A stretch of 36,287 bases of DNA. Origin: an uncultured Bacteroidales bacterium. Lineage in GTDB: Bacteria > Bacteroidota > Bacteroidia > Bacteroidales > F082. Location: positions 1-36,287 of the forward strand of contig CAMZAM010000020.1 in NCBI GenBank assembly GCA_947304185.1. Direction: 5' to 3'. Made by a program: the position numbers and the translations under genes. The notes under the pieces were generated by a model, which had not been told where the DNA came from, did not search any database, and saw nothing but the letters and a program-made list of their open reading frames with translations. Positions 26,543-35,359 of this stretch are shown here, piece after piece (the stretch's first letter is position 1; every line of letters begins with the position of its first letter).

Positions 26543-28234
26543 TTAATCTTTTCGGGAATCCTTTTCCAACAAGGCTAATATAACAGATTTCATCTCAACG
26601 AGGTTGATCTCGTTGGTGGCAATTTTATTATACAGCTCTATCCCCGACTCACAGCCGTATTTTTTCAGTAAGTCAGTGAAAATCTTATCGTTAATGGTGA
26701 TTTTCCAGTTCTTGAGCTTCCTGTGGAAGATGATATTGCCAAGCTCAGAGTCTTTCATCTCTTCATCCTTCAAAAACCTCCTGATCTTCGACTTCGCCTT
26801 CTCTGTGCTGACATAGTTAAGCCAATCGGCCTTAGGCGACTGACGACGGTTTGTCTGTATCTCCACACGATCGCCATTGCTCAACACATAACGTATCGGC
26901 TGCATCTTGCCGTTGACGCGAGCTCCGATGCACTGACTGCCGACCTGAGTATGCACTTCAAAAGCAAAATCAAGGATTGTAGAGCCCACCGGAAGCTGTT
27001 TCACCTCCCCTTGCGGCGTGATGATATAAATCTTATCCGACTTGCCTTTAGCGGCTCTCTTATCGTCGAACGGGTTGAAATCCGACTGGTCGGTATCCTC
27101 CAGGATTCCACGGATCTGGTTCAGCCACTCGTCAGGCGATTGATGCTTGTCGCCAGTGCTCTTGTACGACCAGTGCGAGGCGTTGCCTTTCTCAGCGATC
27201 TCATCCATTCGCGAGGTCCTAATCTGCACCTCGACCCAGTCGACACCGTTTTTCACAGTGGTGTGCAACGACTCGTATCCAGAAGCTTTAGGCTTGGTAA
27301 TCCAGTCTCTAAGTCGTTGAGGATTAGGCTGATACAGATTTGTAACAACGGAATATGCCTTCCAGCAATCAGCCTTCTCATCCTTAATTCTTGAGTTGTT
27401 GATGATGATTCTCACCGCAAAAAGGTCGTAAACCTGCTCAAAAGGCACATTTTGCGCCTTCATCTTGGCAAAAATCGACGGAATCGACTTGGTACGCCAT
27501 TTTATAGTGTAGTCAAAGCCCAGCTCGCTCAAGCCACGACGTATCGGAAGCAGAAAGTTTGCCATCTTCTCCTCCTGAGTGACGTGCGACATGGTGATTT
27601 TATTCTCGATTTCCTTGTATTCCTTAGGGTTTTCGTGAATCATCACCGCCTCTTCCATATCCTTTTTAATATTATAAAGGCCAAGACGGTGAACAATCGG
27701 AATCACCAAATATTTTGTAATCTCGAAGAACTTATCCGGATTAGGCTCGATATCACCTTGATGGCGACAATTGTTGAGACAATGCGCAATGATGAGCATC
27801 ACCACGCGGATGTCGTCGATCATCGAGAGGAAAAGCTTCCTGAAAGCGTCAGATTGTGTTGTGATCTTCTCGACATTAAGAGCCATAACCTTCTTTAAAC
27901 CCTTGAGTATCAACATCACACGTTCTCCAAACATCTCTTTGATCTCATCGAAGGTCACATCAGTGCATCGGGTGATGTTATGCAGCAAGGCACTGACGAT
28001 GGTCTTACTGTGCATGCCCATCTCGGAATAGGAAATCTGCGCCACTTCGATCACATGAAGCATCATAGGACGGCCCGAACGCAGACGCATGCCGTCATAT
28101 TTCTGGCAGCATAGCTCGTAAGCTTTCTTCACATAACCCACTTCCTCCAACGTCATCGTCTCCTCGACCGATTGAATGAGAGCGTTATATGACTCCTCAA
28201 TAGCTTTTATTTCCTGTTCCGAATACTTTTCCAA
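26543..28234 (-). CDS. RelA/SpoT-family (p)ppGpp synthetase with degenerate hydrolase domain
   Basis: The 563-residue protein carries a vestigial HD hydrolase domain (about 40-190): the first His is kept (H60) but the HD pair reads H85-N86, and the later DxxxN-type loop reads AHCLNNCRHQ, so hydrolysis should be lost. The synthetase domain (about 225-360) is complete: YDLFAVRIIINN, RLRDWITKPKASGYESLHTTV and AEKGNASHW. A TGS domain follows (401-463), then about 100 helical residues. The C-terminal ACT/RRM domain is missing, giving a length well below the usual 730-750. It is probably a synthesis-only stringent-response factor. A TAATTTTG -7 box (28256-28263) lies 22 bp upstream. Confidence 0.9.
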   Translation of the reverse strand: MEKYSEQEIKAIEESYNALIQSVEETMTLEEVGYVKKAYELCCQKYDGMRLRSGRPMMLHVIEVAQISYSEMGMHSKTIVSALLHNITRCTDVTFDEIKEMFGERVMLILKGLKKVMALNVEKITTQSDAFRKLFLSMIDDIRVVMLIIAHCLNNCRHQGDIEPNPDKFFEITKYLVIPIVHRLGLYNIKKDMEEAVMIHENPKEYKEIENKITMSHVTQEEKMANFLLPIRRGLSELGFDYTIKWRTKSIPSIFAKMKAQNVPFEQVYDLFAVRIIINNSRIKDEKADCWKAYSVVTNLYQPNPQRLRDWITKPKASGYESLHTTVKNGVDWVEVQIRTSRMDEIAEKGNASHWSYKSTGDKHQSPDEWLNQIRGILEDTDQSDFNPFDDKRAAKGKSDKIYIITPQGEVKQLPVGSTILDFAFEVHTQVGSQCIGARVNGKMQPIRYVLSNGDRVEIQTNRRQSPKADWLNYVSTEKAKSKIRRFLKDEEMKDSELGNIIFHRKLKNWKITINDKIFTDLLKKYGCESGIELYNKIATNEINLVEMKSVILALLEKDSRKD

Positions 28235-28255
28235 CTAATTGAAAATTTTAATCTG

Positions 28256-28263
28256 CAAAATTA
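28256..28263 (-). promoter_or_regulatory. -7 box of the RSH gene
   Basis: The minus strand reads TAATTTTG, ending 21 bp before the start codon at 28234. Confidence 0.5.
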
Positions 28264-28285
28264 CTAAATAAATTCCAAAATACAC

Positions 28286-28293
28286 TATTTTTG
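28286..28293 (+). promoter_or_regulatory. -7 box of the flippase gene
   Basis: TATTTTTG followed by CAACG lies 70 bp upstream of the ATG at 28364, in the divergent region shared with the RSH gene. No strong -33 element is visible. Confidence 0.5.
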
Positions 28294-28363
28294 CAACGCT
28301 AATTTTTGGTTTTTATTTTACAATAAAAAATATATTTCGTCGTTTGATTTTTGAGACGCAGGG

Positions 28364-29833
28364 ATGAATAAGAAGTTCTTAAAAAATATTATCTTTTTAC
28401 TGTTTGTCAATCTTTTGATCAAACCGTTTTGGATTTTGGGCATCGACGTGGCCGTCCAAAACCTCGTGGGTGATACTTCTTACGGACTTTATCTCGCGAT
28501 CTCGCAGTTTTCCTATCTATTTTACATCCTCCTCGACCTCGGTCTGACGAATTTCAACAACCGCAACATAGCTCAGAACAATCAGCTGCTTTCTAAGCAT
28601 TTTGTGGGAATCTCGCAAGCCAAGATACTTCTCACGGTGCTTTATTTCATCGTGATTTTCCTCATCGGATGGCTGATAGGATATCGCGGCGAACAGCTGA
28701 AACTCTTAGCTATTGTAGGCTTTAACCAGGTTTTACTGTCGTTTATACTTTACGTCAGGTCGAATATTTCGGCTCTGCTTCTCTTCAAGACCGACAGCTT
28801 GCTCTCGGTGCTCGACCGCGTACTTATGATCTTGATCTGCAGCTTCATGCTGTGGTCGGGGTTCATACCGAAAGAATATTTCAACGTATACACTTATATC
28901 TATGCGCAAACGGCATCGTATGTCATCACACTCGTCATCGCGATAGTCATCGTGCTGAAACATACAGGAAAACTGACGATTAAGATAAATATCCCGTTTG
29001 TCATCATGATCATCAAGAAGAGCCTTCCCTACGCATTGCTGGTGCTTCTGATGAGTTTCTACAACCGCCTCGAGCCTGTCTTGATCGAACGACTTCTTCC
29101 TGATGACATCGCAGCCTCACAAGCCGGCGTTTACGCAAAAGCCTGGCGTCTTTTCGATGCCGGAAATAACATATCGTACCTGTTTTCAGTGATTCTTCTG
29201 CCACTCTTTGCAGCAGTCATAAAGGCAAAAGAAGACTTACAAGGTCTTGTAAAACAATCGTTTAGCATCATCCTTTCGATGACGTGCATCATCGCCGTGC
29301 TATGTATCTTCTACAGTCGCAATTTCATGGAGCTGATGTATCCTGATCAAAACAGCGACGAATCATCAACCATTTTGATGATTTTGATGGGCAGTTTCGT
29401 GTCAGTATCAGTGACTTACATCTTCGGAACGCTGCTCACCGCCAACGGAAACCTAAAACATCTTAACATAGTGGCAGCTTGCGGCGTGGTTCTCAACATC
29501 ACGCTGAATTTCCTGTTTATTCCTCATTTTCAAGCTGTTGGAGCCGCCTTTACAAGCCTCTGCGTGCAGTTTGTTACGTGCGTCATCCAGTTTTTCATCG
29601 CTAAAAAGATCTTTAACCTCAAACTTGGCAACGCCTTCTGGATTCGACTCATAGTGTTTTTAGCTCTTATCAGCCTTAGCGTATACCTGTCGACTGCTTT
29701 GACATTAAACTGGGGAGCATCGTTTGGAATAGCAGTGGCAGCATGTGTCATCATCGCTTTTATCACTAAGATGTTGAATTACAATGAGATAAAAGATCTC
29801 GTCTTCTCTTCTTTAAAGAACATCAAGAAATAA
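28364..29833 (+). CDS. Polysaccharide-type lipid-linked oligosaccharide flippase (MVF/MOP, Wzx-like)
   Basis: The 489-residue membrane protein has about 12-14 hydrophobic segments spread through its length and the family's early NFNNRNIAQNNQLLSKHF loop, then FYNRLEPVLIERLLPD and GVYAKAWRLFDAGNNISYLF in the middle. Proteins of this superfamily move undecaprenyl-linked repeat units or other lipids to the periplasm. The gene heads a block with a Wzz-like and a ligase-like protein, which favours a polysaccharide role. The Wzz-like gene has its own candidate promoter, so the two may not be strictly co-transcribed. Confidence 0.88.
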   Translation: MNKKFLKNIIFLLFVNLLIKPFWILGIDVAVQNLVGDTSYGLYLAISQFSYLFYILLDLGLTNFNNRNIAQNNQLLSKHFVGISQAKILLTVLYFIVIFLIGWLIGYRGEQLKLLAIVGFNQVLLSFILYVRSNISALLLFKTDSLLSVLDRVLMILICSFMLWSGFIPKEYFNVYTYIYAQTASYVITLVIAIVIVLKHTGKLTIKINIPFVIMIIKKSLPYALLVLLMSFYNRLEPVLIERLLPDDIAASQAGVYAKAWRLFDAGNNISYLFSVILLPLFAAVIKAKEDLQGLVKQSFSIILSMTCIIAVLCIFYSRNFMELMYPDQNSDESSTILMILMGSFVSVSVTYIFGTLLTANGNLKHLNIVAACGVVLNITLNFLFIPHFQAVGAAFTSLCVQFVTCVIQFFIAKKIFNLKLGNAFWIRLIVFLALISLSVYLSTALTLNWGASFGIAVAACVIIAFITKMLNYNEIKDLVFSSLKNIKK

Positions 29834-29869
29834 TTACAGAAAAATCAGGGTTGATTAAAAAATTTTCAC

Positions 29870-29877
29870 TATTTTTG
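29870..29877 (+). promoter_or_regulatory. -7 box of the Wzz-like/ligase unit
   Basis: TATTTTTG with TTG 19 bp before it (29851) lies 36 bp upstream of the ATG at 29913, the same spacing as in the recA promoter. Confidence 0.55.
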
Positions 29878-29912
29878 TAGATTATTTTCATGCATACAAA
29901 TAATAGACAAAA

Positions 29913-30842
29913 ATGAATAATTATTTTGACAACACTTCAATGATTAAGACCATCTTCAAATGGAAATGGCACATTATCATCATCACAGTGGCAGCAGCGA
30001 TTTTGGGCGCTATTTTCTCCGGTCCTCGATTCATCACTCCTATGTATAAATCAGAGGCAGTCCTCTACCCTGGCAACGTTTCAGCTTATTCCGACGAGAC
30101 GTTTACCGAGCAGATGCTTCAGATCATGCAGTCGAACGAGATCATGGACTCAGTGGTCGAGCATTTCGGACTTTTGGAGCACTATAAAATCAGCAAGAGC
30201 TACCCTTATTGGAAGACGGTGTTAATCGGCGAATATCGCGATAATGTCAGAATTTCAAGGACTCCATACGACGCAGTTCTCATCAAAGTTTTAGACAAAG
30301 ATCCTCAGGTGGCCTGCGACATGGTCAAGGATATCATCCGTCTCTATGACGAAAAGGTCGGAATCATGCACAAAATCAAGAGACTTGAGACTGTCAACAT
30401 GTTTAAGAGACAGCTTGATGAGAAGCAGTTGTTTATGGACTCTATCAGAAAGAGAATGGCTGAAATATCAAGCGAGTACGGCCTCCTCGACTATGAGGCT
30501 CAATCTCGAGAGGTTAGCAGATACTACGTCGGCCGTAACGGCAAAGACGACGATGAACTCGTTTCAAACATGGAGCAATACGGTCCTGAGATGGTCATGC
30601 TCACCCAGCTTCTCCGCTACGAAAGCAAGGCATATAGCGAGGTGAAGGTCGACTACGAACAGGAACTTCGCTTCTACAACGCCGACATGACATTCTCTAA
30701 CGTCGTGTCAGAGCCTTTTGTCGCCGATAAGAAAACCTACCCGGTGAGATGGGTCGTCGTGGCACTCTGCGGACTCGTGGCCTGCTTCATCTCCATCCTT
30801 GTCGTCTACATCATGGAAAGCAAAAAAGATCTTGTGAAATAA
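29913..30842 (+). CDS. Chain-length determinant (Wzz)-like protein
   Basis: The 309-residue protein has the Wzz layout: N-terminal transmembrane helix (about 19-37), a periplasmic alpha-rich domain (MYKSEAVLYPGN, then coiled-coil stretches near 160-200 and 225-260) and a C-terminal transmembrane helix (about 284-303), ending in a short cytosolic tail. There is no tyrosine-kinase domain, unlike many capsule-type co-polymerases. It should set polymer length or organise export. Its TAA overlaps the ATG of the ligase-like gene (TAATG), so translation is coupled. Confidence 0.85.
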   Translation: MNNYFDNTSMIKTIFKWKWHIIIITVAAAILGAIFSGPRFITPMYKSEAVLYPGNVSAYSDETFTEQMLQIMQSNEIMDSVVEHFGLLEHYKISKSYPYWKTVLIGEYRDNVRISRTPYDAVLIKVLDKDPQVACDMVKDIIRLYDEKVGIMHKIKRLETVNMFKRQLDEKQLFMDSIRKRMAEISSEYGLLDYEAQSREVSRYYVGRNGKDDDELVSNMEQYGPEMVMLTQLLRYESKAYSEVKVDYEQELRFYNADMTFSNVVSEPFVADKKTYPVRWVVVALCGLVACFISILVVYIMESKKDLVK

Positions 30843-32284
30843 TGCACAAAATCGTAAAAACAGCAGCATTATATGTCATTGCGGCCATCGTTGTCGCGAT
30901 AGGACTGTTTTTTCTTGTCAAAAAAGAAACATACCTCGCCTTTGCACTGCCTGCAGTGATAGGCATCATGCTGTTATACGTGTTTTCATTCGATAAAGTG
31001 CTGCTGCTTACAGCCTTTGTCACACCTTTATCCATTACACTGGAACGTCTGGCTGGCGGACTGGCGGTCTCATTACCGTCAGAACCACTGCTTGCCGGCA
31101 TCCTCGTGATGTTTACCGCAAAGTTTTTCCACGACAGAAATTTCGATAAAAAAATCGCCAGATACCCAATATCCATTGTGATTTACATCATGTTCGCTTG
31201 GATGGCGATAACAACGATTACAAGCGAGCTCCCTGTCGTCTCATTGAAATTCATGGTGTCGCGACTGTGGTTTATCATTCCGGCATATTTTCTTTGCGCC
31301 GTTTTATTCAAAAACCCCAAGAATATCAACCGTTTTGTGTGGTTGTACATCGCCGGACTCATCATCGTGGTGATATATACCATAATTAATCACGCCTCGC
31401 GCGGCTTCGACGGTGACTCGGCTCACTGGGTGATGACGCCGTTCTACAACGACCACACTGCTTACGGTGCGGCGCTGGCAGTCTACATCATACTCTGCGC
31501 AGCCTATCTCTTCATGCCTAACATAGGCAGAATCAAGAAGTTAACAGTGGGATTAGTGCTCCTGCTACTCATCGCAGCCATCATCCTCTCTTTCTGCCGC
31601 GCCTCTTGGATCAGCCTCATCGCAGCCATAGGCGTTCTGGTGTTAGTGCTTCTGAAGATAAAATTCAAGTATATCGCTGCAATCACAGTGATTTTGGTAG
31701 GTCTGTTCTTTACCTTCCAACAGCAGATCTTCGACTCGTTGTCGAAAAACGACCAGGACGCTTCAGGCAACATCGTGGAGAACATCCAGTCGATGACCAA
31801 CATCACCACCGATGCTTCCAACCTCGAGCGTATAAACCGTTGGAACTCAGCGATTAGGATGTTCGAAGAGAGACCTCTCGTCGGCTGGGGACCTGGCACA
31901 TATCAGTTCCTCTACGCTCCATATCAGGAATCGAAAAACAAGACCATCATCAGCACAAGCCAAGGCGATATGGGCAACGCACACAGCGAATACATCGGGA
32001 CCCTTTCAGAACAAGGTGTTCCTGGCGCTCTCATCGTCGTATCGATAGTCGTGGTATTCATGTACTGCGGACTTACAACATACAAAAAAAGCAAGAACAA
32101 GGAATCTAAAGTCCTCGTTCTTGCCTCTACTCTAGCCTTGTTTGGCTATTATATCCATGGAACCCTCAACAACTTCCTTGACACCGACAAACTGGCTGTC
32201 CCAATCTGGAGCTGTATGGCGATAATAGCAGCCATCGACTGTTATCACGCCAACAAAGAGGATTTCTACGAATCTATTGATTAA
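30842..32284 (+). CDS. O-antigen ligase/polymerase family membrane protein
   Basis: The 480-residue multi-spanning protein carries the Wzy_C-type segment: after about eight hydrophobic helices a large loop holds VGWGPGTYQF and AHSEYIGTLSEQGVPG, with the conserved Arg/His-rich features of the family. It either joins O-antigen to lipid A-core or polymerises repeat units; sequence alone does not settle which. The frame is open farther upstream, but the ATG at 30842 overlaps the Wzz-like stop and starts a normal first membrane helix. The 3' end overlaps the stop of the converging FKBP gene by 4 nt. Confidence 0.88.
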   Translation: MHKIVKTAALYVIAAIVVAIGLFFLVKKETYLAFALPAVIGIMLLYVFSFDKVLLLTAFVTPLSITLERLAGGLAVSLPSEPLLAGILVMFTAKFFHDRNFDKKIARYPISIVIYIMFAWMAITTITSELPVVSLKFMVSRLWFIIPAYFLCAVLFKNPKNINRFVWLYIAGLIIVVIYTIINHASRGFDGDSAHWVMTPFYNDHTAYGAALAVYIILCAAYLFMPNIGRIKKLTVGLVLLLLIAAIILSFCRASWISLIAAIGVLVLVLLKIKFKYIAAITVILVGLFFTFQQQIFDSLSKNDQDASGNIVENIQSMTNITTDASNLERINRWNSAIRMFEERPLVGWGPGTYQFLYAPYQESKNKTIISTSQGDMGNAHSEYIGTLSEQGVPGALIVVSIVVVFMYCGLTTYKKSKNKESKVLVLASTLALFGYYIHGTLNNFLDTDKLAVPIWSCMAIIAAIDCYHANKEDFYESID

Positions 32285-33150
32285 AAATCAACAAGTTCCA
32301 CTTCGAAAATCAAGTTTGCAAACGGCGGAATTACAGGTGCTGCACCGTTTGGACCGTATGCGAGATAATAAGGGATGTAAAGCACGCCCTTCTCACCTTT
32401 CGACATCAGCATGATTCCTTCGTCCCAACCAGGAATGACATAGCCCATTCCGATCGGAACCTCAATAGGCTCGCCACGTTCAATAGATGAATCAAACACA
32501 GTGCCGTCGAGAAGCTTACCGGTGTAGTGAACCTTCACATTGTCACCTTTTTCAGGCATTTCGCCGTTCCCTTCTTCTGTCATAACATAGTAAAGTCCTG
32601 ATGCTGTAGGAGATGCGTTGACGCCGTTTAATGCGAAATACTGCTGCATCTCAGCGTAAGCGCGCTCAGTCTCCTCAGGATACTTATTCTTCACTGATTC
32701 AACCATTTTGTTCACATATTCGCTTTCCGGGTAGAAATCATTGAGTTTAACGTCAAATCTCATGACGTCGGTGCTGTTGAACTCTGAAGGAAGCTCACGA
32801 ACGCCGAATGCGTAGTGGAATGTCGAATCGATATTCACGATAAATGAAGCAGAATCGCCTTTGTGCATCATTGCGATACCTTCCATAATATCAGTAAAAT
32901 ACTGAGGTTCCATCAAACGCATCAAGTTGCTTGCAGGCTGCATGATAGGCGTTGTGTCGTTCACCGAGCATGCCAGCGTGATGTCAATCAAATCACCCAT
33001 AGCTGGAGTCTCACCGCCATTGTTGTTGTAAAAACGATAATAAAGACCTCCATCTGTAGTCTTGTAACCTTTTGGCGCATTACCGCCGCAACTCATTAAC
33101 ACTGAAAGCATTACGCATAATGCAGTCACCATTAAAAATACTTTTTTCAT
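32281..33150 (-). CDS. FKBP-type peptidyl-prolyl isomerase lipoprotein
   Basis: The 289-residue protein has a lipoprotein signal with lipobox LMSC (Cys21), an N-terminal domain (about 35-155) that looks like a diverged second FKBP fold, and a C-terminal FKBP domain (about 195-289) with VHYTGKLLDGTVFDSS, VIPGWDEGIMLM and YIPYYLAYGP, the usual active-site text. It should act as a periplasm-facing folding catalyst. It lies 54 bp downstream of the NrnA-like gene, so may share its transcript. Confidence 0.93.
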   Translation of the reverse strand: MKKVFLMVTALCVMLSVLMSCGGNAPKGYKTTDGGLYYRFYNNNGGETPAMGDLIDITLACSVNDTTPIMQPASNLMRLMEPQYFTDIMEGIAMMHKGDSASFIVNIDSTFHYAFGVRELPSEFNSTDVMRFDVKLNDFYPESEYVNKMVESVKNKYPEETERAYAEMQQYFALNGVNASPTASGLYYVMTEEGNGEMPEKGDNVKVHYTGKLLDGTVFDSSIERGEPIEVPIGMGYVIPGWDEGIMLMSKGEKGVLYIPYYLAYGPNGAAPVIPPFANLIFEVELVDF

Positions 33151-33204
33151 TTTTTTAAATTTTTAGATTATTTGATTTAATTATTTGATTGTCAATAAGT
33201 TAAA

Positions 33205-34236
33205 CTATTTATTCAATAATGACTTATATTGTGGCAAAACATCCAAAAACTTCTGGATTGCCTCTTCTATGCTGCAATCTAACGTTCCGCCGGCAGCGTT
33301 GGTATGTCCGCCTCCGTTGAAATGCGCTCTTGCCAATTCGTGTACCGAGAACTCGCCTTTCGACCTGAATGAGAATCTTATAACTCCTTGACGTTCAGTG
33401 ATTAACACCGCCATTTTTATGCCATCTATCATCAACGGATAATTCACCACGCCCTCGGTATCGCCCACCTGATAGTTAAACGATTCCAGATCGGCCTTTG
33501 TGAGGTAGATATATGCAGTGTGGTATTCATTCAGAGTAATCATCCTGTTGCTAATGCAATAACCGAGCAAACGTAGTCTGTTTTCCGAAAAAGTATTGTA
33601 TATCTTACTGTGTATCAATTGATAATCAACTTTTGTAGATACCAGCTTACCGCAAATATCAAACGTGGAAGGATGATATATGGAGTGTGCAAACGAGCCT
33701 GTGTCGGTCATTATTCCGACCAACAGACAAGTAGCGATGTTTTCATCAAGATATTTATCAAATCCGTGATACTGAATGAGTTCTGCTACAAGTTCAGATG
33801 TGCTCGACGTTTCCGCTTCCGACAAATACATTGCAAACTGGGAATAATCGGTGTCTCTGTGATGGTCAATAAGCAATTTCGGAGTCTTAGTGCAATGACA
33901 TAAATCATTGTGTACCAATCCAGTACGCGACGGATGATTGAAATCAAGATAACTTATCAGATCGGCAGCGTTGAGATATTCCACTCCTTTTTCAGAGTTT
34001 TTATCGAATATCAAAATATTCTCAATGCCTGGCATCCACGACAAAAACGCAGGGAAGTCGTTCGGAATAATGATTTTCACATCGATTCCGAACTTCAACA
34101 GGAAATAATAAAACGCCAGCGATGAGCCGATTGCGTCACCATCCGGGTTGACATGCGACACAATCACCACTCGTTTATATTGTGTAATAAATTCCTGAAA
34201 CTTATTGAAAAACAATTGCTTAGACATTGATATCAT
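33205..34236 (-). CDS. DHH/DHHA1 phosphoesterase, NrnA-like
   Basis: The 343-residue protein has the DHH metal-site motifs: SHVNPDGDAIGSSLAFY near the N-terminus, a later SYLDFNH stretch, and the eponymous LLIDHHRD; the DHHA1 domain ends with HFNGGGHTNAAGG for substrate binding. NrnA-type enzymes degrade nanoRNA or pAp and, in relatives, cyclic dinucleotides. The start at 34236 (MISMSKQ) is only about 8 nt from the predicted transcript start, so MSKQ at 34227 is equally plausible. Confidence 0.92.
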   Translation of the reverse strand: MISMSKQLFFNKFQEFITQYKRVVIVSHVNPDGDAIGSSLAFYYFLLKFGIDVKIIIPNDFPAFLSWMPGIENILIFDKNSEKGVEYLNAADLISYLDFNHPSRTGLVHNDLCHCTKTPKLLIDHHRDTDYSQFAMYLSEAETSSTSELVAELIQYHGFDKYLDENIATCLLVGIMTDTGSFAHSIYHPSTFDICGKLVSTKVDYQLIHSKIYNTFSENRLRLLGYCISNRMITLNEYHTAYIYLTKADLESFNYQVGDTEGVVNYPLMIDGIKMAVLITERQGVIRFSFRSKGEFSVHELARAHFNGGGHTNAAGGTLDCSIEEAIQKFLDVLPQYKSLLNK

Positions 34237-34250
34237 GTATTTTCAAATTG

Positions 34251-34277
34251 CAAATATACAAAATTTAACAATATCAA
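34251..34277 (-). promoter_or_regulatory. Promoter of the NrnA-FKBP unit
   Basis: On the minus strand TTG precedes TATATTTG (34251-34258) by 19 bp, a close match to the recA promoter layout. Confidence 0.6.
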
Positions 34278-34323
34278 TATCCAAATACATTTTTAATTTT
34301 TATTTTCTAATATGGATACCTTA

Positions 34324-34737
34324 TTACAATCGTTTTTTCAAAACATCGTAAGTTTTGTCTTTATACACGATTAAAATCTTGTCAACATCCTGATTATCAG
34401 TCACGACAGGTTCAATCTCACGATTTTTTTCGTCGATTTCATCAAATTCAATGACTTGTTTCTCATCCGCATCATCAAATCTCATATCCCGTGTCTCAGA
34501 AACAACCGGAGTAGGGTCGTTAATCGTTATCGGTTTCTTTCCCATGATGATCCAATCGAAGCTATATTCCGGAAAAATTTCTTTCAATTTGATCAAAAAA
34601 TCGATGCTCGGTTTATTTCTCCCACTCTGAAGATGTGACACATTTGAAGGCTGAATTTCCATCATTTCAGCAAATTTTTTTGCCGTTAAATTTTTCGATC
34701 TCAAGATGTGTTCAAGTCTGTCTTTGAAATCTTCCAT
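34324..34737 (-). CDS. XRE-family helix-turn-helix regulator
   Basis: The 137-residue protein has an N-terminal HTH_3 domain (DRLEHILRSKNLTAKKFAEM then QPSNVSHLQSGRNKPSIDFL, residues about 5-60) and an acidic linker before a short C-terminal strand pair (KILIVYKDKTYDVLKKRL). The frame extends to 34809, but the ATG at 34735-34737 is preceded 8 nt upstream by AAGGAGG, a perfect Shine-Dalgarno, rare in this phylum, which fixes the start. It probably represses its own promoter, whose region carries a direct repeat (34782-34820). Targets are unknown. Confidence 0.88.
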   Translation of the reverse strand: MEDFKDRLEHILRSKNLTAKKFAEMMEIQPSNVSHLQSGRNKPSIDFLIKLKEIFPEYSFDWIIMGKKPITINDPTPVVSETRDMRFDDADEKQVIEFDEIDEKNREIEPVVTDNQDVDKILIVYKDKTYDVLKKRL

Positions 34738-34745
34738 GTTATGTC

Positions 34746-34752
34746 CCTCCTT
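34746..34752 (-). promoter_or_regulatory. Canonical Shine-Dalgarno deciding the XRE start
   Basis: The minus strand reads AAGGAGG 8 nt before the ATG. It is unlike the A/T-rich initiation regions of most genes in the window and rules out the longer frame. Confidence 0.7.
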
Positions 34753-34781
34753 AAAATTTCGTTTTTCACTTGCTTTGAAAT

Positions 34782-34820
34782 TACAAAAGTAAAAATTATA
34801 ATAATACAAAGGTAAAAATT
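34782..34820 (-). promoter_or_regulatory. Tandem -7 boxes/direct repeat of the XRE promoter
   Basis: TACAAAAGTAAAAATT (34782-34797) and TACAAAGGTAAAAATT (34805-34820) are 16-bp direct repeats with one mismatch, 23 bp apart. Read on the minus strand each contains a TAnnTTTG box (TACTTTTG, TACCTTTG). They may be two start sites or two operator copies. Confidence 0.5.
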
Positions 34821-35336
34821 TTTCGATTTATTTTTGTAAATTTTTAGAATATACAAAATTTCTTCAACAATTTATTACATTTAAATATACAATTTATTTT
34901 GTATCAATAATTTACACACTTTATTATTGTTACAAAAATTTTTACAAAAACTGTCATTATTTTTAATGTATTTCTTTAATTACATATACTTATTATATTG
35001 TTTTTCTTTATGTTATACGATTTTTAGCCCAAATATTGTTGTTTTTATAATTGTAATTTTTATATATAATCTTTACAATTGTAATACAATTTATTATATA
35101 ATTGATTATCAGTTATTTATAAATTCATTTTTATTTTTGTAACTTTTTATATAATTTCCCAACATGACCGATTTACATTTTTGTATTTTCGATATAAGAC
35201 ACTTTTTTACGCTAAAAGCCTATTCCTACACCCCAAAAATTTGATGCGCTTAAAACGTCTAAAAATGATTTTTTTGAACCTCCACCCTCTCCTATCCAAA
35301 ATTTGGAACAGAAAAATTTTGTGTGAAAAAATTTCA
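34821..35336. other. Extremely AT-rich intergenic region
   Basis: No coding frame with credible composition is present; short open frames are Phe/Tyr/Leu-rich runs from poly-T. It contains a perfect 12-bp palindrome TTACAATTGTAA (35073-35084), with the half-site ATTGTAAT repeated at 35050-35057. No terminator or RNA gene is recognised. Confidence 0.6.
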
Positions 35337-35344
35337 TATTTTTG
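35337..35344 (+). promoter_or_regulatory. -7 box of the AlbA_2 gene
   Basis: TATTTTTG followed by CAAAA ends 15 bp before the ATG at 35360. This rejects a TTG start inside the box. Confidence 0.6.
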
Positions 35345-35359
35345 CAAAAAATCACGACC

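Noticed and set aside
30749..30841. N-terminal extension of the ligase-like frame.
   Set aside because: It lies entirely within the Wzz-like gene in another frame; the ATG at 30842 overlaps that gene's stop and begins a normal membrane helix.
34741..34754. TTTAAGGAGGGA upstream of the XRE gene matches the first part of the 20-bp inversion repeat.
   Set aside because: The match is limited to the Shine-Dalgarno core and stops after the GGGA; the remaining TTTTGTTGGA is absent, so it is not a further recombination site.
34927..35142. 71-residue Phe/Tyr/Leu-rich open frame in the AT-rich gap.
   Set aside because: It follows from T-rich DNA, has no ribosome site or promoter in register and no recognisable domain.
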